Shown here piece by piece: positions 11,658 to 23,084 of a stretch of DNA of 64,000 nt. Positions within the stretch are counted from its first letter, which is position 1. Every line of letters begins with the position of its first letter. The stretch is from Dacryopinax spathularia. Lineage: Eukaryota > Basidiomycota > Dacrymycetes > Dacrymycetales > Dacrymycetaceae. The notes beneath the pieces were generated by a model. It did no database searches. It saw nothing but the letters and a program-made list of their open reading frames with translations, and was not told the origin of the DNA. The DNA lies in NCBI GenBank assembly GCA_037974965.1, contig JBBPFI010000004.1:1-64000 (forward strand). Direction: 5' to 3'. Made by a program: the position numbers and the translations under genes.

Positions 11658-14600
11658 ATGGTGAGGTCCAAGCATCGCGACGAGCCCCGTCATCCCTGAC
11701 GATCGCTCCAGGCCTCCAAGGATAAGCAGCCAGAAAAGCCGTTCTACCTGAAGGAGGATGCTGATGAGGACAACATCGCACCGGAAGGGACGGAAGAGGG
11801 CAAGAATGACGACGTGATGGATGTTGAGCTGGGCAGTATACAAACGAGACCGGGCATCGGTGCGCACCCAACCTGCTGCTGGTGACAGAACGCAATTCTG
11901 AGGTCGCTGAAGACTATGCGCAATACACCGCTAGTGGAAAGGGGCTTCTCTCATCAGCGCACGTTACGAAGGACGGCAGGATCGTTATCTCCCTACACCT
12001 GAAGCAAGCACTACCCGACTTGCCAAAGGACTATGCAAACCCAGTCGAAGAGAGCAACATCGATACCTCTCCGACTGCGCATGTCCCGAAGCTGAACATC
12101 GTCATCATGATAGTCGGATCCAGAGGAGATGTACAGCCATATATCGCCCTTGCACATGGACTGATGAAGGAAGGTCATCGAGTGCGGATCGCAACCCATG
12201 CTACGTTCGAGACGTTCGTGCGGGACGCTGGGGTAGAGTTCTATAATGCAGGGGGCGACCCGCAGGAGCTGATGAGCTACATGGTCCGGAGTGCGCCCAA
12301 TCACTCATCTCCTCTGCCTTCTGTACTCACTCCATATCCTAGATCCCGGACTCATACCTGGATTCCAATCCCTAACAAATGGAGACATTGGCAAGAAGCG
12401 AAAGATGTGTGCGGAGATGCTCGACGGGTTCTACGCCTCCCTTTCCTCACCGGACGCGAAGACACGCAAGCCGTTCGTCGCCGATGCGATCATCGCCAAT
12501 CCTCCCTCTTTCGCGCATATACACGTTGCGGAGTCGTTGGGCATACCGCTATTGATGTCGTTCAGTACGTGAGTCGCACAAGGATCATTGACGGATCTGA
12601 CCGTTATCAGCGATGCCATGGTCACCGACGGGTGACTTTCCACACCCACTCGTGAATGTCTCCAAGTCCAACGCACAGAAGGCGCTTACCAACGTCTTAT
12701 CCTTTGCTCTCGCCGAGTTCCTGACCTGGCAAGGGTTCGTCAATGCCTTTCCATGCTAGCTATCCGTCTGACTTGGGCACCGTAGGCTAGGCGACGTCAT
12801 CAACAAATTCCGCTCCAAGACGCTCGGTCTCCCTCCCCTCGCCATCCGCTCCGGCGCTGGTGTCCTCGATAGGCTCAAGATACCCTACACGTACTGTTTC
12901 AGCCCGCAACTTATACCCAAACCGGCAGACTGGACCAATTATATCGATATTGTTGGATTCTATTTCTTGGATTTGGCGAAGGGGTATAAGCCGGATGAAG
13001 AGTTACAGAAGTTCTTGGATGCTGGGGAGCCGCCGATGTATATCGGGTGAGTTATTTGCTAGACTGTGGCCACAGCAGGCTGAGACTCCCTAAGGTTTGG
13101 CTCGGTCCCGGTTGAAGACCCTGCTGGATTGACCAGTACGGCTTTGCATGTCATTCTGCAGCGATCGGGGCTGACCTTGCATAGATCTCATCTTCGAAGC
13201 CACGAAACGAGCTGGTGTTCGTGCCCTAGTTTCGGCAGGCTGGGGCGGACTGGGATCCGGACCGCCACCAGACCACATCTTCATCCTCGGCAACGTCCCA
13301 CACGACTGGCTCTTCGCTCGTTGCTCAGTCGTCTGCCACCACGGAGGTGCCGGCACAGTCGCTGCTGGACTCCGAGCAGGCAAGCCAACCATTGTCGTGC
13401 CGTGGTTCGGCGATCAACTGTTCTGGGGCAACATGATTGAGCGACAAGGGGCCGGCCCTGTGCCGATACCCGGAAGGGAGCTGTCTGTGGAGAAGCTTGT
13501 GAATGCTATCGAGTTCTGCAAGAGTGATGCGGTCCAAGAAGCGGCGGAGGAGATGGGGAACCAGATCCGTTCCGAGGTATGCTCTCATGGAAGTTCCCTG
13601 ACTGCTCCTGACAGTATTAACCAGAACGGGGTCCAAAGCGGTGTAGAGTCCTTCCATAAGCACTTGCCCCTTCTCAATATGAGGTTAGCAAGTTTTGGCT
13701 TTGTTGTGCTCTTATACTGAAATGTTGCAGATGTGACCTGGATCCGTCACGAGTGGCTGTCTGGTGGTCTGATCAATACGTTCGTCTATTGTCCGTTAGA
13801 GCGAATTGTGCCTGTTGACATAAGAACACAGTGCTTGCAGATGTCGGCTTTCGCTGCTCAAGTTCTGGCCGATGCCAAACAGCTGGATATAAACAAGCTG
13901 GAACTGCATCGTGAGTACTGCGGTTCATTCCTGGGAATCCGGTCACAAAATGATACACAGGTCCGAGAGAATATGGTACACGAAAGGAAGCTACAGATCC
14001 TGTAACGGGCGGGGCTACAGCAATCTTCTGGACAGTCACCAACTACTATGCGAGCATCGCACAAATCTTCTAGTGAGCTAGCGACCGTCATCTTGTTCTG
14101 CCAGGCTAACTCCTCACTTCGTAGTTCTCCCGTAAAGGGCATTATCAACACCTACACTGCGATACCCCGAGGTTGGCAGTATTCTTCACACTTTTACTTC
14201 TGCTGAACGTCGTGAAGGCATTATGAATATCATCACCGAGGCACACGAAGGCTTCCAGAACCTGCCACGGCTCTACGGATCGGAAGTCCGCCAGCCTGGG
14301 AGGATTACAGACTTTGAGAGCGGTGTGAGAGAGGGAGCCAAAAGTCTTTTCTATGGCTGTGAGCTTCCCAGTTACCCAGCACGCACCTCAGCTGATGGAG
14401 TTACAGATTATGACGCCATCACCGGGCTAGTAAAGGAGCCCCTCAAAGGGGCGCAGAAGGAGGTAAGCCGTGCTTTTCTCGTGTCTCGCTGCCCCTCATC
14501 GGGGAGCCTAGGGCTTTGTCGGATTCTTGAAGGGTTCCGGGCGGAGCTGTAAGTACATGCCCTTCCCCCTCCCAAGCATTACTCGAATGGACGGCTAGAT

Positions 14601-15160
14601 GCCAATGCCAGCCTGCGTCCTGCTGCAGGTAGGGAACCTGAACTCTCGCTCACCAGACTGCCTTGACATTGTATCCAGGAGTGTTAGGACTGATCGCGCA
14701 TCCCATGGCGGGCGCTTGGGCTTCCGTGCAGAGCACAATGGGCAAGACAACGGACAAATCGCGTATACGATCCCGTCAACAAGAGGGCCAAGCAGCAGTG
14801 AAGGAGAGTAACGAGCGAGAACGTGCAGCCATTCTGGCCCGATTTGCTGAACTGAAGAAGGATTCGGAATCGCGACGAAGAGCACTTCTGGAGGAGGGAG
14901 AAAGGATGTTGAAGGAGGGCGGACTTGGTGTTCCCAAGGCACCTGAAGAGAGCACAGCTAAGGAGACCTTGTCGAAAACAGACGAAAAGCCGTCGCAAGA
15001 TAGCCCAAATCCACCGACATTGCCACCTCGACCACGGACTAATGAACCTGCGGAAGTCGATGATCAGTTCGAGCGGGATACGGAGATCGCCAAGCAAATT
15101 TCATTAGCGGAGCAACGGGGTTACGAGCGCGGATTAGCAGAGAGAGATCGGAATGAATGA
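11658..15160 (+). CDS. Sterol glucosyltransferase-like UDP-glycosyltransferase
   Basis: Full-length fungal glycosyltransferase of the sterol 3-beta-glucosyltransferase type, about 17 short introns. The best start is ATG 11658-11660, directly followed by a GTGAGG donor (intron 11661-11711), giving MASKDKQPEKPFYLKED. Other introns fit family joints: 11860-11912, 12291-12342, 12565-12610, 12735-12785, 13047-13094, 13136-13194, 13577-13624, 13684-13730, 13780-13831 and later ones. Motifs: IVIMIVGSRGDVQPYIALA (N-lobe), SLTNGDIGKKRKM, MPWSPTGDFPHPLVNV, and the nucleotide-sugar site CHHGGAGTVAAGLRAGKPT followed by PWFGDQLFWG. The C-terminal extension (RLYGSEVRQPGRITDF, AAGVLGLIAHPMAGAW) and a charged coiled tail are those of the fungal family. 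Expected role: transfer of glucose from UDP-glucose to a sterol or similar lipid at membranes. No break seen. Confidence 0.88.
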
Positions 15161-17015
15161 TGCTCCGACATCACTCGCCCATATACGTCGTGTTATGTTC
15201 GCCACGAGGTCCATCTACGTTTTGGAATTAGGTGGCTGTTGGCCAATTACAGCAAATATCGTACCTTGGCTGCCATCTCCGTGTGCGACATGTTGCTGCC
15301 GTCCCAAACACTGGCGAATCCACACTGAGGCGAAAGGGAAATGCGCTGCATTCCCGGATCGCCAAGGTACATGGCGGCTTCATGCAGTCGAGCAATGATC
15401 TCGCCAACGTCTTCCAGCTTGGCTCTCTTTGTTGATACGAGCCCCAACACCACGGGTTTGCGCTGAGGGTAGAAGCGCAAGGGCTTGAAGCTTCCGGCGC
15501 GAGGTGAGTCGTCTAGATATCGTGTCAACACGATGCAGGACAATGGACAACTTGTATCTCACACTCAAGTTAGAAGAAGTCAACATCTAACTCGTTGAAG
15601 AGAATAGAAGCGATATTCTCGTACCCGCCTTCCGCAAAATGGACCCCGCTTTTGAAATTCCCACGACATAGATGTACGCCGACCGCCATGTCCGGTTTAC
15701 GTGACGATATGCAGTCGTTATATACCCGAATATATCGTGTCAACAATGCACTCGGATCGAGTACACATGCCTTCATGCCAGCCACCATGTGTTCGCAGCA
15801 GAAGAAGGTGAACAGCCGCAAGGGCACGGGAGCGTTCCCCTGAGTTGGATCAGACATCTCCCTCACGATCTTTGTCACCTGGACCTGAAATGACACTATC
15901 TCCAAAGCAATCTCAACCATCTACGATATGTAATAACAACCCAGGTCCCAATCAACACATATTTTTCCTAAATTCGCCTGCAATTTGGAGGAGACCTGTT
16001 GTTTCGTCCTTACAAGCATTCCTGTTTCTTGTTGAGAATCAGCGAAGTCGTTATAGAAAGGACGGCTTAGCGCACAGCAGTCAAGGGAGGGGGGAAGCGG
16101 CTTTTCCAGGTTGCTGGCTAATTCGAAGGGGCGCAGCTGGACCAGGTCTCAAAGTAGTGTTGGTACATATTCTTCATCCTCCTCCTCTGAGAGCCATCCG
16201 ACTCACAGAATATAAAGACCAGAGCTATGGATAGACGAGCGGTCCAGACAACTTAGGGCACTCCGAAGGTGATGTACCTCGGGTGATATCATGTGGAGGT
16301 CTGCGTGATCATCCTGGCTCGGTCAACAAATGAGCAGGACATGGAGTACCTTGTAAGGGTGAAGGCTTTCCTAGAGCTATTGTAGCCAGACAAATCTATA
16401 CATCTCAACTCAGTTGTGCTAGGGTTACAGTGACGCTGGGTGTGGCCAGGATGGCCCAAATTTTGGTGGTGCGAAAGACAAGGTGAGGTGCATGTTTGGC
16501 TTCTACCAGCCAGGACAGTCCCATTGTGCCTGCAGCTGTCCGGGAGCCCCAATGCATGTGACATGATGTTGGCTGGCTTGCAATCCTGACAGAGATGTTG
16601 GAGCCGGCCAACATCTCCGCCAGGTTTGCCAACCAAATGTGGGCACCAGCGCGCAATTCCTGGGCAACGTAGTTGACCAGGGTCTTTGCAGGAGGAAATT
16701 CCCTGCTCTCCAAAAGCCCTTTTTTGGAAAGGGTCACGTGCACATCCGGAAGCTTTTTCTTCCGTCGATTCCCTGGCCAGTCTCCCGGCCGGCTTTCTTC
16801 TTCTCTCATGTGTAAGGTATGTCGGGTGTTACATCACCTTCCAAATCAACAGCCATGCATGAGTTTCAGCAGGAAACTTGATCCAATATTGTCTATGCTA
16901 TATAGGAAGTTTCAGTATCTAACTGGCTACTTCAGTTTTTTCTGCATTTAGCCAATTGTGAAGCATCTCCAACAGAGTGATCATACATAAACTATTCTAG
17001 TGTCAGCACTCTTTT

Positions 17016-17217
17016 CTTGCGCAAGAAGATTGCACGTGAAAAGTCGCTTTCACTTTCCGCTAAAACTTGATCATCCTTAAAACATCATGCTCTTACCGTT
17101 GTCCAATATTCAAAGCTGCCACAAGTAGAAGCTACTACTGTGCTCATGTGTCAGCCACCATTATCAATGTTTACACTATTTTGTTGTAAATATCAAATCT
17201 GGAAACTCTTGCGCAAG
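17016..17217. repeat. Two copies of palindrome CTTGCGCAAG
   Basis: The self-complementary decamer CTTGCGCAAG occurs at 17016-17025 and 17208-17217, with AGAA following each copy. They lie 192 bases apart within the MetE insertion in an AT-richer stretch. They could be sub-terminal or regulatory sites of an element, or chance. Confidence 0.4.
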
Positions 17218-17764
17218 AACCAACTTTGCTTATGAGGCAAAACCATTATGTTATCCTTTGCTTGCAAGGGGCTGTGGTGGGCTAAGCCATTCTGGCAAGT
17301 TACAGTGATGGACCTACACATGAGCCCGTGGCACTGCTCCCTATATTTGCCTCCACTGCCTCGACTTGTGTTGCCCAGGTGTGCGCGGAGCGGTTTGACT
17401 ATGTTGCATCTGTCGCATGTGAAGGAGGGTGCAAAAGCCGCCAATCGGAAGTCGTGTTTGGCGCGTGGGACAACCAGAGAGGGCCCTACGCTGCCGAGCA
17501 CTGCAAAGGCATGCCGCAGCTTCTGTAATGGGCGGGCCAAAGTACCATTTGCCCGCCAATGTGACTGTATGGTTTTCGCATTTGGCACAGGCCTCCTATT
17601 TGCTGGCGCCCGCATTTGGCAATGGAGGTGAACCCATGGCGGCAATGGGGAGTGAGAATTCCAAAGAAGCATGGGTTGTAGTCCCTCTGGGTGTTTGCGC
17701 AGGCAGAAGGTGCGCAGATCCCCCCATGGTGACAAATCGACAGCCAGAATCACGAGTAGTGGTG

Positions 17765-17771
17765 TATAAAT
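17765..17771 (+). promoter_or_regulatory. TATA box of the ORF in the insertion
   Basis: TATAAAT about 137 bases before the ATG at 17908; spacing fits a core promoter with a short leader. Confidence 0.5.
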
Positions 17772-17907
17772 GATCAACTGTATTGACCGCAGCAGCCTCA
17801 TGCCCGGGTCATCCCACTGCTCCTCATACACGCAATTCCCTTAAACCTCACCATACTGCTACATCTTGCTGCTCCCCTGCCATCTGAGACAGAAACTGCC
17901 AGGCACT

Positions 17908-18455
17908 ATGACAAGTAACCCTAGTCAGGTCAAAGGCCAGGTGGAAGTGCCTCAACTCGACGGAATGCTTGTGGTTGTTGCAGTCCAGTTTGAGAGAGGC
18001 GCAACGGAGCGCAACGAACTCGCTTTGAGAGCTGCAGTTGAGGCTTTGAGGAGGTGTATGGGTAGGTATGTGTCATCCCGTGTCTGTGTGAGCTTTGCAT
18101 GATAGTGTTCTCCTAGTTCACGCCGGCCAGGAAGAAGGTGCACCACACCGTGCTGCAGGTTTCCATGACAAAAGTGGACTACTGGAGCGGGCCCAACGTG
18201 GAGCGAGGTGGAATCAAATATATTCGCGTGTCTCCTAGTGAATTGGTGGAGAAGATTGCAGAGAAGATTCCGGAGAATGTCTGGCCCATGGGGCAGTTGA
18301 TTGTGTGCAAGGCGGAACAAATGCAGTATTTCCAATGGCAATGTTTGGAGGAAAGAGGCAGATATCATCTGTTGACTAGTAGCTTGACTAGCCTCATCAA
18401 GTCCATGCAGGACATTTGGACTCTGTACACGTCGCAACTTGGTGCCTTGGCGTAG
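17908..18455 (+). CDS. Unrecognised two-exon ORF inside the insertion
   Basis: Not recognised. ATG at 17908 starts MTSNPSQVKGQVEVPQLDGM. The first exon ends at 18065, and a GTATGT intron at 18066-18130 (ending CGGCCAG) restores the frame: RRCMGR joins KKVHHTVLQVSMTKVDYW. The frame then runs on (IKYIRVSPSELVEKIAEKIP, WPMGQLIVCKAEQMQYFQW, LLTSSLTSLIKSMQDIWTLY) to TAG at 18455. About 160 residues, with no signal peptide, membrane segment or known catalytic motif noticed. A mixed helix/strand protein is suggested. The good splice site, TATA box and frame suggest a real gene carried by the insertion, either an element-encoded accessory protein or a captured host gene. Confidence 0.45.
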
Positions 18456-19759
18456 TTCCAGTTCCTCTTATAGGTAGGCTAGTTGGCTGAATAGGCAATA
18501 ATCATATCATTCACGTGCTCTCCATATCGTTCATGGCTACCATAATAGGATCATGCTATAACACTTGCTTTCGGGACAGACTAATTGGAAGTACCTTCCT
18601 CACTACCACCTTCCCCACCACCACCAGCTTCACCAACCGTTCCCCCCTCCACTGGACTTACTTCTTACCTCTTCCCAGTCGATTAGCCCCCGAAATGAGT
18701 CAGTTTGGATATCTCCCTCCCCCACAAAATGCGCACGCCCAGCAATTACACGTTACTACTTCCCCAGTTGCGCACAAAAAAGGCCGATGTCACACTCTCA
18801 GGGCTTATTCGCGGAGCAAAGCCCTCGGATGCCATCGCCCCGAAGTTTAGAACCTCGCATGCCATTCGGTAGTTGCAGGTTACTTATCTGCCATTGCGAC
18901 GCGTTCTGTTTTATTGTTACGGTCAATATGTCTGTTCAAAGGTAGCGCCCTAACAACTATCCCTCAGTGCAGCCATGATCACTGTCTTTCTCAGCCATTG
19001 GAGCATCAATCTGCACGGTACGACAGCCTGCTTCGTACAGCGCGTCCAGTTCCTCGCGGTAGGCCTTGGCGAGGTCCCCGAAGTAGTCACCATCGTTACT
19101 GTACGCATCTGGCGTGTACACGTATCCGGGTGCATGGCGGAGATGCAGGACTGACTCAAGAATGAGTATTCGATTCGTCAAGTTCTGCAGTAAGACTCAC
19201 ATTCAGGAGAGACTAGTGATATCTTCAGATACTTCACATCCTCCGCGGGCACATGCTTGGCGAGGGATTCGAACCAAGGAACATAGCATGGCTTGGTATG
19301 GCGGATCTTGCCCGTACAGAGAAACGTGGGCAAGCCAACCCCGAAGCTCCGGCAAATCTGCGCATCTGGAGCATCTGGAAAGAATCAGTGTCTTGACAAG
19401 CGCCATCCCGTGCGAATCACACAAGGCCAGTACATCTCCGCTGTAGACTGAGGGACCTGCGTAAACCCCTCAAGGTTCTCGAAGAAGCCATCGAAGTACA
19501 TCGCCCTCCGGAATTCGCCATCCGTGATAGCCTTGTAGCCCAGTTCTTGCTGAAAACTTGATGATGCGGATGATCTCCCCATCTTCGATAGCCGTCAGCT
19601 CTCGCCGGCTGAGGCCGCCTTGCTGGAACTTGAGCCGCGCCTGTACCAGGCGTGCCGGTCGCTTGAGAGAACCGATGTGCTCTGCGCGGAAAGGCCTGGC
19701 GGAAGATATGAGTCTCAAGAGACGGAGGGATTGCAAAACACGTACGGGGGAGGTGCCAT

Positions 19760-20346
19760 GGTTCAGCCACTCATTTTGCAGGGGCAGAGAGCCACCTATA
19801 TACCCGCGCCCGTCGGACTGGCTCAACAAGGGGAAGCTTTGCGTGGGAAAGTAAAGAGGAGATTGGAAGGAAATACTTTCGGCATTGTCGAAGACAATCA
19901 GAATGCGCACGACGAACGTCTCCTACCAGCGTGTGAGCGGGCACTGCCTTCAGATGGCCTCAGAGCCCTTGCGGCCGGCTGTACGTCGTTCCGCTGATGA
20001 CTGAGAAGCTACGGCTGTCTTCGGGTTCATTGGCTACACAGAAGAGAAAGCTCATGCATGACAGGGCGCAGAAGCTCAGCTTGAGACGTCACGCCACCTT
20101 GCCATATTTGGGTATCAATTCGGCCTAGTGTACGAGCGTGGCCGAGGGCTGTGTTTGATGACCGCTCGTAAATCACTCGTTGGCTGTAAACTCGGACGCA
20201 GTGCTCTTTGACCGCGATAGCCAATGCGGGTATACATCATGCAGGGTATCTGTTCATACAAGGCGGGTATGTATCCTGCAAGCTTATTCAGGCAAGGCGG
20301 TCTACCAACGACAACTCATGCACATACCGGCTGGTTAACATGTCAA
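19760..20346. other. Intergenic, no gene seen
   Basis: Upstream region of the broken MetE-like gene and downstream region of the coiled-coil gene, both on the minus strand. No supported ORF, repeat or RNA gene. Confidence 0.4.
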
Positions 20347-21478
20347 TCACGCCAAGCCCCTCTTCACCCGCTCTGCCTTCTCCTTCTCTAGTCGGGCTAC
20401 CTCGACCTCCGCATCTGAGACCATCTCATTGAGTTTTACAAACTTCTCGGACAATGTATCCACCTTTCGGTCTCTCAGCTCGGAAGCCCTATCATGATAG
20501 GAAGAGCATGAACACACCGATGATGCATAATCCTGCAAGATGCCCATAAGCCGATGCTCGATGTCCGCAAACTTGGCTCGATTTCGTGAATGATGAGCGA
20601 TCAGTTCTCGTAATCGGGGCTTCAGCTCGTTATGTTCTGCTCCAAGCCAGTAAGCATCCACGTCCGAACAGCACCATGTTCGGCGTACCAGGTAATCGAC
20701 CAGCATCAACCACGCCTTTCCGTTCGAGTTCTTTGATATCCGCAATGTCTCGATCCGCTGCCCGCACGTCTGCCTCAGCTTCTGCGAAGTATATGGCTGC
20801 TTCCTCCGGGGTCAAGGATTCTGGCGGTGCGGGTTGATCTTCGGAAGGCGGTAGAAGAGGCGCATATAGCTCGACTATGGAGCAGATATGTTAGTATCAG
20901 ACCACTAGAAGAACAGGAAAGGCCGTACAGCATGACATGAAGCGTTTAAGAGGCAGATTATCCTTGCAGATTGCCCTCAGGCGTTCTTGCACCTCCTCCA
21001 CTTCGCGGTATACGGGATGCGTCAACGGTTTGGGCTGCCTTCCTGGGAGCACCCTCCTTCCTCCTATCCCGAGTACGAGAGCTTCTAGCCATCGTAGGCG
21101 TAGCTCGAGCGAGACCTCTGGCGTCATTTCTAATGCTTCGAATGCAGGACCCAGTGCCATGCCCGCTCGTTCTGCCATTGCGGCATTCGCTGCCTCCTCA
21201 TGCCGACTCTCATCTCCCATCTCTCGAGACTGGTCTGGATCCATGAACAGCTCATATCCCATAGGGCTCATTGACTCCGGCATCCTGTTGTGGAACTGCG
21301 GGAAGAGGCTAGCGAAGGCTTCGGGTCTTGCGACGCGTGGAGATGATGGGTTGCCCGTCGAGGACGGCGTGTCTGATGAGCGAGAGGCCGTTCTTGCGAT
21401 TGGTGGTGCACCAGCAGCGGCTTTTGCAGTGTCTATATGCTGTGGACGGTTGCCGAGTGGGGATGTAGGAGCCGCCAT
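20347..21478 (-). CDS. Uncharacterised coiled-coil protein
   Basis: Not assigned to a family. Three exons on the minus strand. Exon 1 starts at 21478 (MAAPTSPLGNRPQHIDTAKA) with a Ser/Pro-rich, probably disordered first 60 residues, then LFPQFHNRMPESMSPMGYEL and a leucine-rich helical region (VSLELRLRWLEALVLGIGGR, EVEEVQERLRAIC). A short intron near 20932-20872 leads to ELYAPLLPPSEDQPAPPESL and TPEEAAIYFAEAEADVRAAD. A 51-base intron near 20695-20645 leads to HNELKPRLRELIAHHSRNRA. The tail (EKFVKLNEMVSDAEVEVARL, EKEKAERVKRGLA) is a strong coiled coil. It may be a structural or scaffold protein. It shares its strand with the PhyH and transporter genes behind it. Confidence 0.7.
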
Positions 21479-21696
21479 ATTGTTTTTGGAAGAATGGACA
21501 CGCGATGACGACGAGAACCACCGCGCTGGAGGCGCGTCAGTGGGCCGTTGTGGTCGGCCAAGGGTACGTGTTTTCTACCGTTTTTGCCTGCGCGATGGGA
21601 TGGCAAAATGCAGTACAACATTATCAGATTCATTGCGCGTCATGAACATGCTATTCTACAAGGCATACTACCGAGCTACGCAACTGGCTCTCGCAC

Positions 21697-23084
21697 TCAA
21701 TGCGCGAAAATCGCCTTGAGCTGCGCGATCTGGGCAGGATCAGGCATAGGTGCATGAGCCAGCTCACTGCCAGGCTTCGCGCCATGATCATCCAAGAAGA
21801 CAGTGCCGTTAGCATGCACTGAACGAACTGGCTCGCCAGTCTTGGCAGCATGTGCGCGAAGACGCTGCTCGAGGTCAACATCGACTCCAGTCCTCAGACA
21901 GACTTGTACGCACCTCAAGCTCGACCTGTACCTGTGGCTCCCAGAAGTCCATCCGCAACGGTCGAATCCGCTGCCTCTCGCCGGTGATCTTGTAGTCCAG
22001 CTTGTCCACACCAAGTGCTTTGAGCGTCTTCAACTCAACAAGCGAGTAGTCCTCCGGTTTCTCTCGGTTGAAGTTGAAGGGCTCTTTGACGGAGACAGCG
22101 GGGTTCGTGATCAAACGCGGAATACGGAGGCTACGAGTGCTAGTGAGTTCCGCACGAATCACTGCCGCAATAACGTGACTTACTGGTTCTTAGATGCACT
22201 GTGGAGCATCAACGGATGGAGCAAGAACACGTCGCCCTTCTTCCCACAGCACTCGACAAACTCGTTGCATAGCGGAATGAGGTTCTTGAACGCGAAACCT
22301 CCTCCGGAAGCAGGGTATGTGCCTTCAGGGTGGTCCTTCAAATACTTGGCAACATGCTGAATTCCATCGGGTGCGATGTATGTTGCTCCGCCTCGGTGCT
22401 GGATGTCGGCGAAAAGAGGGATCACGAGGAGTGCTTGTTCCGGTGAATCGAGGAAGTGCTGGAGTGACTGTCAGGCGAGAGAAGTAAGACGCCGGACTGT
22501 GAAGCGCACCTTGAACCAATCGCCATCAACATGCCAGTTATCGAGGTCCTTCGGCGCGATCTCCATATTCTCATACTCCGGCTTCCCAAGGTTGACGATC
22601 AAGCTGGCTCGTCTCCGGTCAGCCTCATTGCTTCCAGCTGGTGCCGACCCACGGTACGCACCTGTCTCTCCACTCGTAGGACGACTCGCTAACCCTCTCC
22701 TCTCCACCCAGCAGATCGCAGATCGCATCCCATGCCTTCGGTGCGACGATGCTCGCCTTCTCCGACTGGTGCCACGGCATATTCGCGCGATCCCTCGTCC
22801 ATGTCGACTTGTCATTCGGGTCCATACCAAGACGAATCCAGACTGTCTCGTTGTCACCCATGGCGCCAATCGGGGCAGAGGAATGCGTAGCGACATACCA
22901 TCCTGGGTGAACTTGTCCGCCCATTCGGGAAGAAGTGCACCGGGAATCTTGACCCATCCATGCTCGAGGAAATGGTCGCGGTCGGCCTCTGAGCGCGTCA
23001 AGATTGTCTCAGTAGGCGCCCAACCATCCTGCAATGAGCGCTCGTCAACGTACGAGTCAACACTTTGAACTCTTTTGGAGCCAT
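21697..23084 (-). CDS. Phytanoyl-CoA dioxygenase-like Fe(II)/2OG oxygenase
   Basis: Non-haem iron, 2-oxoglutarate-dependent oxygenase of the PhyH family. ATG at 23084 gives MAPKEFKVLT, which an intron of about 58 bases joins to QADRDHFLEHGWVKIPGALL, the typical PhyH start. Then GMDPNDKSTWTRDRANMPWH, DLLGGEERV, and the metal-binding HxD in DLDNWHVDGDWFK. The second metal histidine fits LLHPLMLHSAS, and the region NPAVSVKEPFNFNREKPEDY follows. At least five introns. The last exon ends QIAQLKAIFAH at 21697. About 370 residues. Fungal members hydroxylate fatty acyl chains or small secondary metabolites; the substrate here is unknown. CTATAAG at about 23181-23187 (reading minus) could be its TATA box. 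A sugar transporter gene lies 289 bases upstream in the same direction. Confidence 0.85.

Larger units (their letters stand above)
15816..18998. mobile_element. 3.18-kb insertion inside the MetE-like gene
   Basis: DNA lying between the two halves of the MetE-like reading frame. By eye no terminal inverted repeats and no target duplication are found at the two junctions; only a CAGCC microhomology is near both ends. It is therefore not a simple cut-and-paste transposon with intact ends, and Helitron ends (TC...CTRR, A/T target) are not seen either. It contains an intron-bearing ORF with its own TATA box (17765-17771), two copies of a palindromic decamer, and a 212-codon minus-strand frame (17193-17831) not supported as a gene. 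It could be a decayed element, or host DNA moved by rearrangement. Confidence 0.55.
15134..19759 (-). pseudogene. Broken MetE-like methyltransferase gene
   Basis: Homologue of the fungal MetE-like (cobalamin-independent methionine synthase C-terminal, UROD/MetE fold) family. N-terminal half, 19759-18999: MAPPP then FRAEHIGSLKRPARL, ELGYKAITDGEFRRAMYFDG, GKIRHTKPCYVPWFESLAK and LYEAGCRTVQIDAP. C-terminal half, 15815-15134: LFTFFCCEHMVAGM, IRVYNDC, GVHLCRGNFKSG, KPVVLGLVSTKRAKLED, SLSPQCGF and a last exon with MDLVANITRRIW. The halves join exactly at IDAP/LFTFF but are 3183 bases apart. In addition, a TAA stop (minus strand, about 15579-15577) replaces the Tyr codon of the expected FYLEYD motif, followed by a still correct intron splitting LEY. 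Introns elsewhere remain splice-competent, so inactivation looks recent. The 3' end overlaps the glycosyltransferase coding end by 27 bases. Confidence 0.8.

Noticed and set aside
17193-17831. Minus-strand 212-codon frame in the MetE insertion with a CDRC motif
   Set aside because: No promoter, no family, and cysteine pairs fall in different frames; not enough to call a zinc-binding protein.
15816-18998. Helitron or TIR transposon identity for the insertion
   Set aside because: No TC/CTRR ends, no A/T target, no inverted ends and no target duplication found by eye.
19262-19273. GGTTCGAATCC-type tRNA B-box on the minus strand
   Set aside because: It lies inside a MetE-like exon (coding Trp-Phe-Glu-Ser); no A-box or cloverleaf around it.
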